21,833 nt of DNA, taken from the NCBI GenBank assembly GCA_964556075.1, contig CAZKUV010000006.1:1-21833 (forward strand), written 5' to 3'. Shown here in pieces: positions 20,028-21,833 of this stretch. Below the pieces are notes generated by a model, which saw only the letters and a list, made by a program, of their open reading frames with translations, did no database searches and had not been told where the DNA came from. How positions within the stretch are numbered: position 1 is the stretch's first letter; each line of letters begins with the position of its first letter. Made by a program: the position numbers and the translations under genes. Origin of the DNA: JAUIHN01 sp964556075 (GTDB taxonomy: Bacteria > Patescibacteriota > Saccharimonadia > Saccharimonadales > Saccharimonadaceae).

Positions 20028-21833
20028 ATGAAAGATTTTTTTGTCGGTAAATTGGAGTTGAGCGACCTGCCGCACGAATGGTTCACAATCGGTGGATCAG
20101 TAGGTATAACAATGATGTTGCTTACGATTGCTGGGTTCATAACTTACAAGAAACGTTGGACTTGGCTTTGGAAGGAATGGCTAACGACTATTGACCCGAA
20201 GAAAATCGGTATTATGTATTTCATTGTAGGTGCCGCGATGCTCGTCAGAGGAGGCATGGACGCGATTATGATCTGGCTACAACAAGTACTAGCCGGGTCA
20301 GACGCAGGGTATCTAAACGCACAGCACTTCCAAGAGGTCTTTACTGCACATGGAAATATCATGGTCTTTTTCGTTGCAATGGGACTTATTTCCGGGTTTG
20401 TAAATTACATCGTTCCGCTTCAGATTGGCGCAAGGGACTTGGCTTCTCCATTCATGAATACACTTGGTTTTTGGCTTTACGTTGCCGGCGCGGTCATGAT
20501 AAACATGTTCTTCTTCTTTGGGGGAGAATACGCCGCTACGGGATGGTTAGCGGTAGCGCCGCTTTCGGGACCTGAATTCAGCCCCGGTGTTGGTGTCGAT
20601 TATTGGGTTTGGAGTCTTCAGATATCTGGTATAGGTACGACGCTCGGTGGCATCAACTTTATAATGACGATCCTTAAGATGCGCGCTAAAGGAATGTCAC
20701 TTATGAAAATGCCCGCATTTACATGGGGAGCTCTATGTAGCATGGTAATGGTTATCAGCGTTTTCCCGCTATTAACAATGACTATTTTCCTACTTTTCTT
20801 TGATCGCTACTTTGGAACCCATTTCTTCACAATTGATGGCGGGGGTAACCAAATGATGTATACAAACCTAATCTGGATGTGGGGTCACCCAGAAGTGTAT
20901 ATCATCATGCTTCCTTCTTTCGGGGCGTTTACGGAAATTATCTCAACCTTCAGCAAGAAGCCGATTGCATTTTATAAATCTAATGTCGTCTCAATGATCT
21001 GCATAGCTACCATCTCCCTTCTGGTTTGGCTTCACCACTTCTTCACGATGGGAGCAGGCGCTAATGTTAATTCAGCGTTCGGGCTTGCCACGATAGTCAT
21101 TGCGATCCCCACATCAGCATTAGTTATCAGTTGGATTGCAACAATGTATAGGGGGCGTGTTAGGTTCAAAACTCCTATGATTTGGGTTATGGGATTCATG
21201 ACGATTTTCGGTATCGGAGGCATTACTGGTGTTCTATTAGGTATACCCCCAGTAGACTTTCAACTGCACAACAGTCTTTTCTTAGTAGCTCATTTCCATT
21301 CGACTGCAGTCGGAGGAGTCTTGTTTGGAATATTCGCAGCATTCTCTTACTGGTTTCCGAAAATGTTTGGCTTCCGGCTCAATGAACGTATCGGTCGCTA
21401 CGCAGCTTGGACGTGGATTGTAGGATTTTTTGTGGCGTTTATTCCGCTTTACCTTCTAGGTTTGATGGGGGCAACTAGACGACTAGACAGCTACGATCCC
21501 GCAACTGGATGGCAACCGTTCTTTGCCGTAGCGCTTTTTGGCGGACTGATTATTGCTCTCGGTGTCATGTTACAGTTTATTCAAATAATCGCCAGTATTA
21601 TGCGACGAAAAGAACTTGCTGACACCACTGGAGATCCATGGGACGGTCGTACACTAGAATGGTCGCTGCCTTCACCTCCACGTGCATACAACTTTGCAGC
21701 TATCCCTGTAGTTGACGAGGTAGACAGTTTCTGGAAAATGAAGCAAGAAGGAAAACCGAAGCTTGAAATTAGTGATATTCATATGCCTAAGAGTACGTCA
21801 GCCGGAATCTTCATTTCTCTCTTTACTTTCCTC
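20028..21833 (+). CDS. cyoB: quinol oxidase subunit I (CyoB-type heme-copper oxidase), first 602 codons, 3' end outside window
   Basis: Catalytic subunit that reduces oxygen to water and pumps protons. An uninterrupted frame runs from the ATG after AGGAG to the window edge; ~60 residues of the usual ~663 are missing. Retained (E. coli numbering in brackets): low-spin heme ligands His108 (106) and His424 (421), heme o3 ligand His422 (419), CuB ligands His287 (284), His336/337 (333/334), the cross-linked Tyr291 (288), D-channel Asp in IGARD (135), Glu289 (286), and quinol-site Arg74, Asp78, His100 (71, 75, 98). Two departures: Leu365 replaces the K-channel lysine (Lys362; PTSALVISW instead of PTGVKIFNW), and Glu103 replaces quinol-site Gln101. 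A-type oxidase by GHPEVY. Otherwise very similar to CyoB, so it should be a functional oxidase, perhaps with altered proton uptake. Confidence 0.96.
   Translation, partial: MKDFFVGKLELSDLPHEWFTIGGSVGITMMLLTIAGFITYKKRWTWLWKEWLTTIDPKKIGIMYFIVGAAMLVRGGMDAIMIWLQQVLAGSDAGYLNAQHFQEVFTAHGNIMVFFVAMGLISGFVNYIVPLQIGARDLASPFMNTLGFWLYVAGAVMINMFFFFGGEYAATGWLAVAPLSGPEFSPGVGVDYWVWSLQISGIGTTLGGINFIMTILKMRAKGMSLMKMPAFTWGALCSMVMVISVFPLLTMTIFLLFFDRYFGTHFFTIDGGGNQMMYTNLIWMWGHPEVYIIMLPSFGAFTEIISTFSKKPIAFYKSNVVSMICIATISLLVWLHHFFTMGAGANVNSAFGLATIVIAIPTSALVISWIATMYRGRVRFKTPMIWVMGFMTIFGIGGITGVLLGIPPVDFQLHNSLFLVAHFHSTAVGGVLFGIFAAFSYWFPKMFGFRLNERIGRYAAWTWIVGFFVAFIPLYLLGLMGATRRLDSYDPATGWQPFFAVALFGGLIIALGVMLQFIQIIASIMRRKELADTTGDPWDGRTLEWSLPSPPRAYNFAAIPVVDEVDSFWKMKQEGKPKLEISDIHMPKSTSAGIFISLFTFL

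Noticed and set aside
1..21833. CRISPR arrays, insertion sequences, prophage or tRNA genes
   Set aside because: No regularly spaced repeats, transposase or integrase motifs, or tRNA-like cloverleaf and terminal CCA regions were seen; intergenic gaps are all short.
1..21833. Alternative genetic code (UGA as glycine, as in SR1/Gracilibacteria)
   Set aside because: UGA ends genes correctly (rpiB, rpe and the transketolase N-subunit stop with TGA at overlapping junctions), and no conserved protein is interrupted by UGA.

Overview
The window (about 21.8 kb, moderate GC) is a gene-dense bacterial chromosome segment with no mobile elements, CRISPR arrays, tRNA or rRNA genes, and no gene-free stretch above about 110 bases. 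Gene content, short proteins and the particular mix of functions suggest a Patescibacteria/CPR lineage, most likely an environmental Candidatus Saccharibacteria (TM7) that can use oxygen. The mix is a split transketolase with a non-oxidative pentose phosphate operon, a short Rel, and a minimal aerobic chain of NDH-2 plus a bo3-type quinol oxidase. This assignment is inference from gene content; there is no rRNA gene to confirm it. The standard genetic code fits every gene read.

Layout, left to right. (1) 1-917: 5' two-fifths to one-half of uvrB, leaving the window on the left. (2) 998-4112, minus strand: an operon of two tandem, related PfkB-family sugar/nucleoside kinases followed by a LOG/SLOG-type protein; the second kinase carries a ~175-residue N-terminal extension I do not recognise. 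(3) 4151-10943: central carbon metabolism: transaldolase (+), class II aldolase (-), a small HAD hydrolase (+), the tightly overlapped operon rpiB-rpe-tktN-tktC (-), and gap (-). (4) 11047-12591: a bifunctional-type Rel (p)ppGpp enzyme lacking the C-terminal regulatory domains. (5) 12662-14734, minus: operon of membrane-anchored FKBP isomerase, thioredoxin reductase and inorganic pyrophosphatase. (6) 14778-16559: ABC exporter half-transporter. (7) 16614-end: respiratory module, with cyoE, a small three-helix membrane protein and NDH-2 on the minus strand, divergent from cyoA-cyoB on the plus strand; cyoB runs off the right edge.

How the genes work together: RpiB, Rpe, the split transketolase and transaldolase interconvert pentose phosphates with fructose-6-P and glyceraldehyde-3-P; aldolase and GAPDH link this to lower glycolysis and make NADH. 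NDH-2 and the bo3-type oxidase, with CyoE supplying heme O, can reoxidise that NADH with oxygen through a quinone pool. The kinases and LOG-like protein could feed phosphorylated sugars (possibly nucleotide-derived ribose-5-P) into the same pathway; this is a hypothesis.

Two observations stand out. First, ten of thirteen promoter-proximal genes have a good -10 hexamer ending only 6-9 bases before the start codon with no Shine-Dalgarno sequence, while operon-internal genes do have Shine-Dalgarno sites; this predicts widespread leaderless transcripts. Second, the CyoB sequence keeps all heme, CuB, Tyr and D-channel residues but has Leu at the position of the otherwise near-invariant K-channel lysine (E. 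coli Lys362), and Glu at the position of the quinol-site Gln101.
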